DNA of 64,000 nucleotides from Bigelowiella natans CCMP2755 (taxonomy: Eukaryota > Cercozoa > Chlorarachniophyceae), in assembly GCA_000320545.1 (NCBI GenBank), contig ADNK01003121.1, positions 1 through 64,000 on the forward strand. Direction: 5' to 3'. Made by a program: the position numbers and the translations under genes. Positions 23,718 to 35,907 of this stretch are shown in pieces (position 1 is the stretch's first letter; each line of letters starts with the position of its first letter). The notes under the pieces were generated by a model that searched no databases, had not been told where the DNA came from, and was given only the letters and a program-made list of their open reading frames with translations.

Positions 23718-24622
23718 TATTCCATTACAAACTATTTCGCCATGCATTGCGAGTATTAGCTTAATTGTTTCACATCACATCACTGCCATCGTTTCCACCC
23801 ACCACCCACCCATCCGTGCATCCATCCATTATCCTTAGAGAGGGGCAGCAGCAACAGCCCTAAATCCAACACCAATTCCCGGAATAACTCTCCTGCAAGG
23901 AGTTCCTTCAACGTGCCTTCTAGGCTGCGCACAGGTATCATTCATTCCCATGCGCACTCGGCCGAAGCTAGGCACCTGCTTTGCCGTCTTTCTATCTTGA
24001 AGATTCAGCACACCCGACATGGCTGCTTTTTGCAAGGGCGGGTGCTAATAGCGACATGATTGCCCTTGCTGTTTTTGTTGTTTTTGTTGTTGTTGTTGCT
24101 GCTGCTGCTGCAAAGGCTCGCCTTCTGGATGGAGGAGTGATTCCCGTAAAGGTAAACAACCGAGGCCTTTGCTTAGAAAAATAAAACGAAACAGAATCAC
24201 TCCCAAATGCACGTGTGGTTATCATAGAGATAGATGTACTCACGGCCTCCCCCTCGTTTGCCTCTGCTCCCCAAATTAAAACAGCCTCTCCTCACAAGAG
24301 AGCATCATCACCAGCTTCCTTCGGAAGGTCTGCAAGAGCTACTTTAGCTGTTCCAGGCCGCTCGAAAAGGGCCTCTTCCCCTGCGGCCTTGAAACGAAGT
24401 GCTTCCCCGGCTGCTTCAGGAAGTATTGAGAAATGAATAGCAACATATGCAAGCGCTAATTTGTCCTCGTTTTATAATGCTAAGATGCATGCGTTTTCCG
24501 CCGCCTTCTCGCCTAGATTATCCCCCCCCCTCACTCCTCCTATGCATACGATCGTTTCGTTTTTTAACAGTTTCTCTTTTTAAATGCACAACTGCAGGGC
24601 CGGGGCCATTAAGGACAATGAG
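21978..24622 (+). CDS. Ser-Pro/Arg-rich low-complexity exons (probable N-terminal part of the EF-hand gene)
   Basis: A chain of small exons joins in phase: 21978-22066, 22252-22305, 22506-22543, 22681-22746, 22868-22924, 23116-23159, 23839-23934, 24003-24041, 24116-24145, 24228-24422, and one starting at 24598. Nearly all encode Ser-Pro and Arg motifs: SNSPRSSPRSSPKLTPRR, PPSDSALQKDAK, ATERAHSLLSPGGG, YKPASPARRLSENTS, SNSPKSNTNSRNNSPARSS, and repeated RASSPA units in 24228-24422. Such tracts are typically disordered, proline-directed-kinase substrates. The 5' end upstream of 21978 is unresolved (open frames exist at 21576-21950). The link from the 24598 exon (donor near 24628) to 25155 is also unresolved. 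I infer one gene with the EF-hand exons from strand and continuity, but the ATG opening the 25155 exon leaves two genes possible. Confidence 0.6.
23199..23262. repeat. Tandemly duplicated palindrome next to (TA)n
   Basis: A roughly 32-bp unit (TTGAGAATATGCATGCTAAG followed by CTCAATAATA) occurs twice in tandem. Each unit is itself an inverted repeat with TTGAG/CTCAA arms around a GCATGC core. It lies in an intron between 23159 and 23839. Confidence 0.75.
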
Positions 24623-24842
24623 CCTCGGGTGAATCGATTATTCCATTCTATGTTATTTTAGTAGAAAGCGATTGAGGAAGCTCCGAGGAATGATATAATC
24701 CCTGCTATGATAGCTAGATAGTAGAGGGGAAAGAAGGGAATTTTGCTTGCCATGCCAACCTGTGCTCGTCATAGTTAATTTTGCTTCAAAGGACTTCCAG
24801 TTCTTTAAACCGGATTTCCGATATCATCATGAACTATAATAT

Positions 24843-24875
<33 letters not shown>

Positions 24876-25154
24876 TGCATCATTGAAGTCATTAGCATGC
24901 ACATACTATCTAAAATTCCCTTAACTCACGGGCACTATTCGGGGTAAGTAACTTGAGGTAACATTCTCTGTTGGGTTGATCTGTCTTCTAAGGAGCCGGA
25001 TTATAAGAAAGGGGCAAGAAATGAATGGAGGGAAAACTCAACGGGTGACTGACTGCTGCTTTGCAGATCACCACATGCATGCCAAATGATCGTTGTAGTA
25101 TTTTTCTTCCTGTGAAGTCATCATTCATTTCGCTAACAAAACGGTTTTCCTCAG

Positions 25155-25606
25155 ATGTTCAGCCTGTCCCAGTTTAAGTACATTATCCATCAATATGAGA
25201 GGTGTGTAGTAGTAGCTGGATCTCCTTCCCCTCCCGGTTTCTAGACGTCGTCACCATCATCATCGTCATCGCCATCGTCCTCTTCACCACCGTCACCATC
25301 CCTGTGGATTGATTGATATCCTAATCACGAATATAGTGAGCTCAAGACTGGAACAGATGGAACTGTTACAGAGTAAACCTGCAAACAAATTGCTGATATG
25401 ATTTGATGATGATGATAATGATGATGATGCAGCTATTAGAGAGACACACACGCACAAGCACACACACACGCACAAGCACACAGACGTTGTCTTTTGCCCG
25501 TCGCCGCCGCCGGCATTTCCTTTCTCTTCTTCTCATAAACTATTATTCAGGGATACGCTTATTGAGATCCTAATGGCGTTCGGCATGGACCACCAAACAG
25601 CCTTGT

Positions 25607-25648
<42 letters not shown>

Positions 25649-26795
25649 ACTTGTAGCCGCCAATCAAGTGAATACTGCCAATAAGTTCAAAGCGAAGTGC
25701 AAACAATTAACGTCGATTCTCTCAGCGATCATCGCTAAATCTGGGTCGATTCCGTTAATGTTTCTTGCCGTCGGAGTATTGCGATGTTCCATCATGCCTT
25801 TACAGCCAACTTATTATAGTCTATCTTGAATTCTGCTGCACAGTGAGGAGGCGCATTATTTCTTCGAGGTCAACGACGTCACTAGCAGCGGCGTGGTGAG
25901 AACACAAACATCATATAACTTGTCACATCGGTCTAGTAGTTCATCAAGTACCGTCGGGTGTCCTCACGACGGACGCTGCTAGTTGGGCAAGCACATCGCA
26001 ACGATTTGATTCCCCACCCGCTACAAAGGTTGACGTGGATGAGTTCTGCACCGAGTACGTGAAAAGACAGAATTTCAAGTACGTTGCCCCACCATCATGA
26101 TTGCGTCGCATCATAACGATGAGGCGCGAAATGGCATGTCTTCGTCTATTCGAATGGCGTGCCTTAAAATAAGCAATATACACTCCCTAACATTTACACC
26201 ACCGAAGCTCGATTTTCGTCATGTGGGGTGCACACGTTCCACACGCGCAAGTGTGATATTTGGATGGGAAAATGCACCTGTGGCCTTACTGTGATGATGA
26301 GCTGATGTTGCGCTGTACAGGCTGATCAATTGCATTCGCAAGAACTTCGTGCATATAGACGTGGATTCGAGCCATTCCATAGAGAAGGAGGTACTTAACT
26401 CCTAGTCACAACTTTGATAGATACCAATCGTCGCTGCTCTGTTGAAACCCCAAAGAGGGCAAGCATGGTCCTGCAGCCCGAGAATCGAATACATGTCCGG
26501 TCTTTTTTTCATCGGTCCATGAGCCCACCACGGATGGATTTGTTTTTATCTTTATCACAGGAGCTCATTCAAGTTTTGATGGGTGATACCGACTATAACT
26601 TCACTCATCACGAAGCCGTTGACCAGGTGGGTGCGGACGGCATAATATACACAAACTTGAGAGACAACAACCCTTCCCATTTCCTCTTTTATGCATTCTA
26701 GATGAAGTAGTTGTGTCGACAGTTTGGCAGGTTTTTCCTCCGCATCCCTGTTTGACTACAAAACACGCACGCACACGCACGCGAACACGAACACA

Positions 26796-26832
<37 letters not shown>

Positions 26833-27066
26833 GACTTGGCTCACCGATTGGGCTCGCTAACTATGTATAGACTTAGCCAGGTGGCTCACTGCTGCTACCT
26901 TTGGATTCCCCCCACTGTTACTTTCTCTTCTGTGAAATATGTAGGTGAAGATGATTTTCAAGGAGGTTGACGAGAATGGCGATGGTACTATGTAGAATAG
27001 GTTACGTTTCCTCTGTTTACCATGCTAATTCAGTGGTATGTGCTCAGCTTCATCCGCAGTGGTGTT

Positions 27067-27105
<39 letters not shown>

Positions 27106-28179
27106 CGGTTGTCACGCATTATCGTGTGCATATCATTTATTTCGCACTATTTCTCCTTCATCCTCTTCACTTGTTTCTTCTTCTTCTTCTTCTTCTTCTT
27201 CTTCTTCTTCTTCAGGAATGCTAACAATCGAAGAACTGGAGGACTGGTATGCTGCCGAGGCACTGAGAGCAAGAAAGAAAAGAGAACAGGTAGCCCTCCG
27301 TCCCTCTCTAAGATGTTAACTCAAATTTGGCGCCTTCTTCGTAATGGCTGCACTCCAAAATATACGCGATTGCTGGCATGTATGTGCATGAATACTGGCG
27401 ATTTGATTCGTGCACAAATCATAGGCAATATTAGCTCGAAGGCATTTCAGAATTGGACAAAAGTGTATGCAGGTGGACGCGCTTTATAGTTGCGGTGTAC
27501 AAGTCGTAGTAGAGTGTGTGTGTAAGGGAAGAGAATAATGACACTGGTATTATTGGCGTGAAGGTCCCGTCTCTCGTTGATATATCCTCCTATTCATCTC
27601 TCCGCTTTATCTCGCTTTCTTATCTCCCCACCCCTTCCCCTTTATCTATCTCATTGTTCCTCTTCCTTCTGTACGTCATAACTACGTACGTGCACGCACC
27701 CAACACCCAACGCAAAGCACAAAGCACACAGAAAGAAAGATTCTTTCCTCGCAAGTTGCTTATCCTCATACTATCGCTGCCTCCCTCCCCCTCCCTCCCT
27801 CTTTCAGCAAGTTCATAAGGAAAAGAAAGGAAGCCCCAAGGGTACTATCTAGCTCACTCCCTAAGAGAGATAGCAATGCTCTGTATTGAATTGAAAGCAC
27901 ATGAGATTGCAACCAAAAAGAACTGTTGTCAGCGATAGACTCGAATGCAGTTTCCGGTAAGAAATGCCGTTGGCTTTCTGATTTAGCCTCACGGCCGGTG
28001 GACTAAAAACTATCGATGTTTTCCGATGTTTTCCGTTCGTCTTGAAACGTTTATAATTTCGATGAATGTATGCTGTTCAGATCTCATGAGGCAACAGACT
28101 TCACACGTTAGCAACCTACGACTCTTCACACGTTCTTTCTATCCGGTATGTATGTTCTAGTTGTTGTATTAGGATTTTC

Positions 28180-28217
<38 letters not shown>

Positions 28218-28438
28218 GTTTGTCTCCCATGTTAATGAAAACCGATTTATGATTAAAATGAAGAGGGCAGGAACCCGTCGTTTGAGTGTGTGCTGGCACC
28301 TATGTGGGTTGTATTGCATATTTTCCTTCCTTCTTCTTATTTTTCCAACTAGGTGGAAGACATCTCTGAAGAGCAGAAGGCAAGACAGTTGAAAGTAATC
28401 AGTCCCTCCCCCTGCCCTTTTATTCTCTTCTCTCTTTC

Positions 28439-28480
<42 letters not shown>

Positions 28481-28714
28481 CCTCCCCTCCATTGTGCTAC
28501 TTCTGTACCAAATGTGGGGTGTAGCCACTTGAATATACCTGGCTATCACGCTTTTGAATGGCAGCATCTTCTAGTAGCATAGGCGCTGCTGGATTTACGA
28601 TGATTTCTTGAGTTTCTCCTCATTGGTTATCTAATTTCATCAGCATGAGTTGGACATGATGAATCTCGATGACTTCGGAAATGCGAACACAGAAATCCCG
28701 GTATTTATGCAAAT

Positions 28715-28761
<47 letters not shown>

Positions 28762-28918
28762 GCCCCCCCTTTCTATGTACAGGTGTCTGGGTGTGTGCGC
28801 GCGCTCGTGTGTGTGGGGGGGGGGGGTGTGGAGGGAGAGGGTGGGAGGGTTAGCGTATTGGATGAGAGTGTTCGTCGTCTACGCTTCTACCTTTTCTAAG
28901 CATTGAGCGTTTATTATA

Positions 28919-28951
<33 letters not shown>

Positions 28952-29895
28952 GATATATGCTATTTATAAATCAGGTGATCATATCGATCTTCAAAAGAAA
29001 CTACCCGGAAGTGCGCGAAAGCTTCCTTTACTATAGTTCGCTCGTATATGCCAACACGCCAGCGGAGGTCACTTACATCCAGAACACGCTCGCCTTTCAG
29101 CTACTCCGATGCGACATGATCATCACCGTTTGTTTCCAATCACATCGTGAACGTCTTTACATCCTCGCTCACTTTTGAAGCTAATTCTCTCTCTTCATTC
29201 CACACGGCCTTCTTCCAGCGCGTTGCGGTTGATTGAAATACACCGATGTTTCTCTCATTTATTTTCGTTTCCTCCCCTCTCCCGTTTGGTTCTATTATTC
29301 TTTGGGTGTTTGAAGGCGAATATCATCCACATGGACCAAATGAAGCATATGATGAAGGATGCAAAGCTTATGGTTAGAGCTAACGATCGCTAGCATTTCT
29401 TTCTCGCGACGGGCTTCCTTTTCCTTGCATAGTTTTCCTCCTCTATGCTATTTTCAGCAATGTTCCTCCCCAAATGCTCGTGATGGCCGTGGACGCTCTT
29501 CATTTGTGTTGTGCTCTGTTTGCTATCATTTCAACCAAGGTCAAATCCTGGGATGTGGAGGAGGAGATTCTGACGTTGAAGAAGAGGCAAGGTATAGTCT
29601 AGTAGTGGTAGTAGTAGTAGCAGTAGCAGTAGTAGTAGTTGTTGTTGTAGCGTACAAGTCGTAGTGGAATAAGGAAGAGGAAGTAGAGCTGGTTTTATCA
29701 ACCGTGTGAAGGAGAGGGGCGGACAGCACATCTTCGTAAGGATGACATAGCGGAGAGAATAGTTATCCTCTGAGCCTGACGAGAGTACTACTCATTTATT
29801 CGTCTCAGTGTCTTTGGGAGAAGCAGGGTCTTTCGGAGTTCATGGTCTATCACTCGACAAAATTTTGCCTGTCTATGTGTTTTTAAGTAGTGTTG

Positions 29896-29942
<47 letters not shown>

Positions 29943-29971
29943 GTGTGTGTATGTGTGTTGTGTATGTGTAT

Positions 29972-30009
<38 letters not shown>

Positions 30010-31977
30010 AATGAGACACACAAAAACATCGAATAAATCCATCTGAATCGCAGTACATCCCGTACCGATCTAATCTCTCGATGTTGTCATAAAGGGGTGA
30101 ATCGAGCTGGGTTCATGGAAGTTCTCGTAAGGTTGTTCCCCAACACTTTTTAGTGAAATGCGTGTTTTTGGAAAAGAAAGGCCGGGTTGTGATGATTGGT
30201 ACCGAATTTTGTGGTTTGCGCACAGGGTCGCCGCCATGCACTCCAGAACTCTTTCCAAAGCGAAGTTGGACACCTCGGACTGGTACTGGACGAATACATA
30301 GCATTAAATGCCATAAGAAAGGAGATGACTTTGGAGTGTAGAGTCGAGGCCGAGAGTCCGCATTAATAATAATAATACTCGGTGAAACAAAAATGGGATG
30401 AATACAAGCAAATTTGAGGGGGGGGCAATACAATAATGGTTTTTACTCCGCGACGCAAAGAGTAGTAGCAATACGCTCTGGTCGTTGCTTTGGCTTAGGA
30501 ATCAAACAACAGCTCGTTAATAATAAATAGTATCCTCTTTTTTCTGTTTATCACGTTCTCCAAACTACCAGGCTACTAGAAATCCTACAGAAGCACCTTC
30601 GCGACAAGGTGCTAAAGCCGAGATGGCAGGAGTTCCAACTTCGGTATCGCTTGAGGCAAGAGGCAGTGCAAAAGGTATTTGCGTGGAAGTAGCAGTGTGC
30701 AGATAGGTGGATAGTTGTTGGGATATATATGAAAATGTATTTTTCCTTCTACGTGTATACACGTGGTTGTCTCTTCCAGGTTTATACGAAATACATGGAT
30801 AAACTTTGGCGTGTATACAACAAATACGCAATGAATGTCGGGATCGAAACCAAATTGGTACACTACCACCATTTGTCATTCATTGCCATTCTCTGCTGAA
30901 GCATCAAACCAAACGTGCATTGGCGTGATCTTCTGGGCAAACGCAATAAGGAATGAAGCTTTATTCGCATCCAAAACCGCCGTTTTTCCCCCCTAAGTAG
31001 AGGGCAGGATCACAACAGTCCCTTTGTTCAGTTTCGGCAGATTTTCACTTCCTCGTATCCGCATATGTAGGTGCATCCAATAAACACTACTGGTTTGTTT
31101 AAGCTTTTGAAGGTACTGGTTATTAGCTGATTTCACCTGATAATTGTCGATGTTTTGAGCGATATGTCGTAAACTGGATCATTGAGATGTCACACAAGCT
31201 TGTTGTATTTTATGAAAACTTCCAAGTCCGATGCGAACGTGTAGATACTACGACACGAATTGCCAGTATTCAAAGATAACGATACATCATTTGACCGACA
31301 GGACTGTTTTCCAGAAGTCACATTTACCAAGAAGGATTTCGTCCATTGGTTCGTTCCAAAACTATTCTTTCTTTCTCTGATTGTCACTTCCATTCTTTCC
31401 GTTTGAGAGATTACGTCTACATGCGCTAAAAATGCTCTTCAGTGAGATTGATTAATTCATGCTCTTCAGTCGCATTTTCCTTTCTCTTCTGATGTGGCCA
31501 TTCGTTGTATTCTTTTTTTGCCAATATGTGATATTGTACCACCAGGTTTATGATGAGTCGGGAAGAGGCTACAGGCGATGGCGGAGCGCGAGAGTAAGTG
31601 TCTAAACTAATTTGACGGGCAATGGATTCGTTGACCTCGTCGTAGCAATTCGTAAATCGACAACGTTGTAACCTCTACCCCTTGTTCAAATACTATGCTG
31701 CAGCCGGCGAAGTGGCAAGATCAATGGAGCAGATGTTTATTGGAACGAATTCTTGGAGGTCCTTGCCCGAATGGCCTTATACCATCATCCAAAGGTTGGT
31801 TTGTAGCGCAATAACGGCACAATTTTCGATCGTATCATTACCAGAGTACAATGGATATGTTGTTGCTTTCTATCTCAAAAACAACTTTCTTTCATTCAAA
31901 GTCAATATTTATTTGGTTTTCAGTCGACCATAGCAATCGCCCTCGAAGCCTTGCTCAGCAAAGGAAAACTCAAATAA
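25155..31977 (+). CDS. Multi-EF-hand protein, C-terminal region
   Basis: Exons with matching phase: 25155-25201, 25551-25604, 25844-25895, 26029-26078, 26321-26390, 26561-26626, 26945-26984, 27216-27289, 28353-28394, 28644-28700, 28975-29127, 29316-29372, 29540-29591, (one unresolved near 29810-29870), 30226-30282, 30572-30674, 30780-30857, 31302-31348, 31546-31593, 31704-31794 and 31924-31977. EF-hand loops include a degenerate one (EVNDVTSSGVVDVDEF), HIDVDSSHSIEKEEL and DENGDGMLTIEELEDWY; the last two are canonical. After charged helical sections, a late EF-like module reads YMDKLWRVYNKYAMNVG, then KKDFVHWFMMSREEA and YWNEFLEVLARMAL, before a short Lys-rich end (SKGKLK). The module order resembles calcium-binding axonemal or cytoskeletal proteins of protists, but I cannot assign a family. 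Calcium binding is well supported; the partner is unknown. Confidence 0.8.
27178..27213 (+). repeat. (TTC)n serving as 3' splice-site pyrimidine tract
   Basis: TTC triplet run ends directly at the acceptor (TTCAG|GAATG) of the EF-hand exon at 27216. A (GT)n run sits 80 bp upstream at 27067-27103. Confidence 0.85.
28438..28478 (+). repeat. (CT)n, intronic
   Basis: CT run in an intron of the EF-hand gene. Similar runs occur at 28720-28755 and 29898-29941 of the same gene, the last followed by (GT)n to about 30010. Confidence 0.85.
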
Positions 31978-33207
31978 TTCCATAGTTTGCCTTGTCAGTG
32001 GTTATAGTCTCTTCGTCGTCGAAAAGTGTTGATATGTTGTGAATCGCTCTGCGTCACTGATATGACTTTCATTCTTGTGTTTAAGTGTCATGACTTTTTA
32101 ACCAACATTCATGGATGTAGTGTACATGTGCATAGTTAAATATATGTTTGAAGTGCACAAAGTCGCATGTAAAAACATTCTGGGAAAAACCGCGATTGTC
32201 TTATTCGCTAGAACAATGTAGTTTTCTTGGCAAGCGCAGAAGCATAAAATAGTAAGCCCCCATGCTGCCGCGGTAACCATGTTCCGCACAAATCTCGTAA
32301 TGACATATTGCTCTAGCATAATAATGTGCACATTAAGCAATGCCACAGGGAACATCTTTCATATGGTGGTGCGCCAAAACAGTAACAATACAACTGCTAC
32401 TATCACTGCTACACCATGCACAACTACCTTTTTCCTACACAATACCCAATTATGATTGGCCACCGCACTACCTAAAATAATAAAATCCAGCATTTCATTG
32501 CAACGCACACACGCTGCACCATTGCACCATGTATTTCATGTGATAGAGAAATCTATGACAACACCATAATTAAGGGCATTTTAAAGCACATTATGCACAA
32601 ATTGCATTTTGCACCATATATTCGTAGAGTGTGTTTATTTTTTGTACGTGCGATGCGTGCACGCTAGCACGCATGTATGTGAAGCGTGCCCGCTTGGATT
32701 ATATCCGTGCGGTGATGATAATGTCGCGAATGTGCGCATACTGATACCATGTGGTGTATGCTTTATTTTTTGCACAATTGAGACGGATGTTGTGCATTGG
32801 TGTGTTTGTTAATTTGTAAATGCTAGAGTTGTGCCCTGGCTAGTTCCACAATGGACAGATAGACATGCCAGTAGTCTCAGCAGATCATGATCGAGCTGCA
32901 TGCAGCCATGCACATCTTAGCTTCGTCACTTAAAATGAAATTAACGGGAAACTATGTACTAAGGGCTCCAGTTTTCAAGTGTATGTTCTACCCAATGAGA
33001 CTACACATCTGCATACACGTTGAATTTGTATCACACAAGAGCTACTGTAGGAAATATTTTAGTGAAAATGCTTACACACTAGTCTTATAAATGAACATAA
33101 GGTTTGTATTTCATCATAGAAATCTCTCTATATCCTGTTTCGGTTTCTTAGATTCTTATCTATTTTTCTTTTCTTAGATCGCACTTAATGAAATGGACAA
33201 AGAGTGT
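31978..33207. other. Repeat-rich intergenic region, left flank of the CaaX ORF
   Basis: AT-rich with many GCTAGC/CATGCA hexamers and short CACCAT and GCACA motifs around 32340-32600. No exon is supportable. Composition matches 8.9-10.1 kb and 34.2-34.85 kb. Confidence 0.55.
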
Positions 33208-34126
33208 CTACATCATCACGCAGCACTGACTTTTTACTGGTGTGTCAATGATGTCGTCTGCTATTTTTTTATCCACAGCAATAGGGGCGACTTGATCTCC
33301 AACAGATGCTTTTACATACCTGTCGTCTTTTAATTGGCTGAATCCCTCTCTACTCACCCAGAACCATGTTTCCTGAGTTTTGTCCCAAACAACAACAATG
33401 TTGCCTTTTTCCCGTTCCTCGTTGAGTTCATCAATCCGTTGTTCTAAGATTTTGGCGATGCGGTAGTAGCCCTGTTTCCTGACCTCTGCTTCTTCCTTAT
33501 CTTCTAACTTAGTTCTAATATTCTTGCCTTCGGTTGTGTCCGTTTCCATGGCCTTCATATCTTTCTCCATTCTCCCGAGCATCTCCGCCAAGTCTTTATA
33601 GTCTTCAGCTGTGCCGCCAAAGTCATCTGGGATGATTCTCACAAGTGTGTTCATTCCTGCGATCTCAGCTCCTATCTTAGCGAGGAGGACAACGTAACTC
33701 ATGTACTTTAGCACAGGAGCAATGGCAGCCAGTGTTTCCCCCGGAAACCCCACAGTCGTCTTGTGCAACACACGCCGTTGAGCACCTTTGATAAGCATCG
33801 GCGTTTCATCTAGTATATAGACAGTGTATCTCCTCACCAGATCCATCTTCTCACCGGCCTTCTTCACACACCATTTTAATTTTCCCAAGATCCCATTCCA
33901 TTCTTCGCTCCAGTCGTCACCAGGTACAATGAGCACGCTGCGTGGGGTTTTGCGAGCCTGGTCTCCAACGTCATCAGACACCATCACAATCAGCTTGGCG
34001 AGTTTGTTGTAGTGGTCCTGAGCATCCTTTTTAAGGCGCTGTTCCAGGTCTTTGATTGCCGTTTTCAGCTCTTTCACTCCCCCTATTATGTTTTCCTGGC
34101 CCGCTTTGCTTTGATGTACTGATATC
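33208..34126 (-). CDS. Protein of unknown family with C-terminal CaaX box
   Basis: One uninterrupted frame of about 290-305 codons ends at the stop 33208-33210. The first in-frame ATG upstream of the conserved-looking core is well inside (codon about 32 of the open frame). So the true start is either there or in an upstream exon, joining at an acceptor near 34126 (TTTGACAG). The protein is helical and charged (KELKTAIKDLEQRLKKDA), with VLIVPGDDWSEEWN, a hydrophobic stretch (APVLKYMSYVVLLAKIG), LVRIIPDDFGGTAEDYKDL, a basic/acidic coiled region, and the C-terminus KSQCCVMM. CVMM fits a CaaX box for farnesylation, and the adjacent Cys could be palmitoylated, so membrane anchoring is inferred. 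It may be the end of a larger signalling protein. Repeats flank it on both sides, which may explain a lost or distant 5' end. Confidence 0.6.
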
Positions 34127-35263
34127 AGGCTGTCAAAGTTTGCGGGAGCGGAATCAAGTCAAAGTTGTAGTATATTGCATGCGGGGGGTTGCTGGTGACG
34201 ATAATGCTGAGAGAGGTAGAGCGACATTCGAAATAAGAGTGAAGAAGTGGTTTTAGCCATCCTAAAGAGTAATCCCCACATGCAGCGTGCATGATAAGCA
34301 TGTTATGATTGTCTAGATGTTGCATGTCGTATATATCACCATCCGCAATACTTCACATGGTGGCATTTATTAGCAGTCATACATGTAAGTAGCATGAGCC
34401 TGCTAAAGCAAAATCTAGAAAATGCTGATACGGATCGAATATATCTAAAACTCAATTAATTGATACGAGTAACTTAGATATAATAATGTTTGTAGTGCTT
34501 GCAGCGCGGCAGAGGCATGATAGCGTGAGGGGCAATGCCAGGCGTTTATGTATGGTCAATCCCCTGCTGCTTTGGACTTTGCTAGTTTGGATGTACACAC
34601 ACGTACGTATCTTTATCTTTAAACATTATGCTAGCATGACTAACCGCAGCGAATGTACGCATGCCGGCGACCAAAGGCAAAGAAACATGATGCAACAGTG
34701 ATTGTCATGTAGAACATGCTAGCAGCATGCCTACTACACTCATTCGCATATGCACCACAATAATCCGCCAGACTAGCAGAGCTAGCTAGCCAGCATCGAA
34801 TGTGCACGACCGCCATGCAGCAGTGGCAACATCCAGCGCTAGCCATGTTTAGATGTTGTTAGACGTTTCTTGCGTGATTGCAAATTGAACTGGTTAACCA
34901 ATACATTTCTTGCAATGATGGCCATGATGATGGTCGTGCGATAACTGAAACTACTCGTCATGCATTGCTTGCGAACAGCCTCCATTTCCAGCCGGGACAC
35001 AGGCACAAAGGCGATGACGATTTTGATTTTGCATTGGTATTTGGTCACATTTAAAAGTGCTGAACAACCTATTTGCTGCTGTGCCAGAACACTGGAGAGA
35101 TGTCGATGTTTTGCTCCCGAGCACTTGAGGAACCGCCCCTCCAGTTCCAAAGTTGGTGCTATAACTGCTACAACTATTTGCACAAAAATATAGAACCATT
35201 TCCAAACATCGGTTTGATATGAGATTGCAGCGTTACAATCTAATTTTTTATAGAAAAAGACTG
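34127..35263. other. Repeat-rich intergenic region, right flank of the CaaX ORF
   Basis: AT-rich with GCTAGC/CATGCA hexamers in 34160-34860. From 34860 to 35263 there is an open minus-strand frame with a hydrophobic stretch, but it has no convincing splice link to the secreted-protein gene next door. Nothing is annotated. Confidence 0.5.
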
Positions 35264-35865
35264 CTAGAATTCTCTCCAACTTTGGCTCACAATTAGGCAA
35301 ACTTTCGAACGTGAAAAATACGAATTAACATCCAATCTCTCTCGCAATATCATCCAAGTAGACCTTGGCCATCCAAGACTATTCAGAACTTGATTCATTT
35401 CAGCTAGTGTATCAACTTGTGGGTTGAGGAGATGTAGAGCTTCCTCCGTGCATCTATAATCAATCTTTTCACAAGCTGTCTTACAAGTGTCGTCAGCATC
35501 GGCAACGTGCCATCGCGGATGGCAAGAGCAGGTCTGTTATCAAGCATACCAAACAATTATTCAATCGATTCCTCATCTCATTTCGAAAGAAAAAATCCCT
35601 TGGCAACATACCCGTTTGGTTATAGGATGCGAAGAGCACGTCTCGCCTTTGTACTCGAAGTTGACCTGAAGGGTTACGTAGTCGACGAAGCAACAGGAAT
35701 CATCCGCCACGGTTCCAAATGTATTGTGAAACTCGATGCTTGCAGTCGGGCCAGAGGCGGTGAAGGTCACCGACTTCGCCAGAAATTCAGTATCGCTGGG
35801 AGTTCCAGTGAAGAGAGTGCTTCCTGCGGATGAATACAAATCATAAGTGTGAGCTTATAGATTCT

Positions 35866-35907
<42 letters not shown>

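Noticed and set aside
24228-24436. Minus-strand reading with an apparent GTGAGG donor
   Set aside because: The plus-strand reading gives RASSPA repeats in phase with the exons on both sides, and the minus reading joins nothing.
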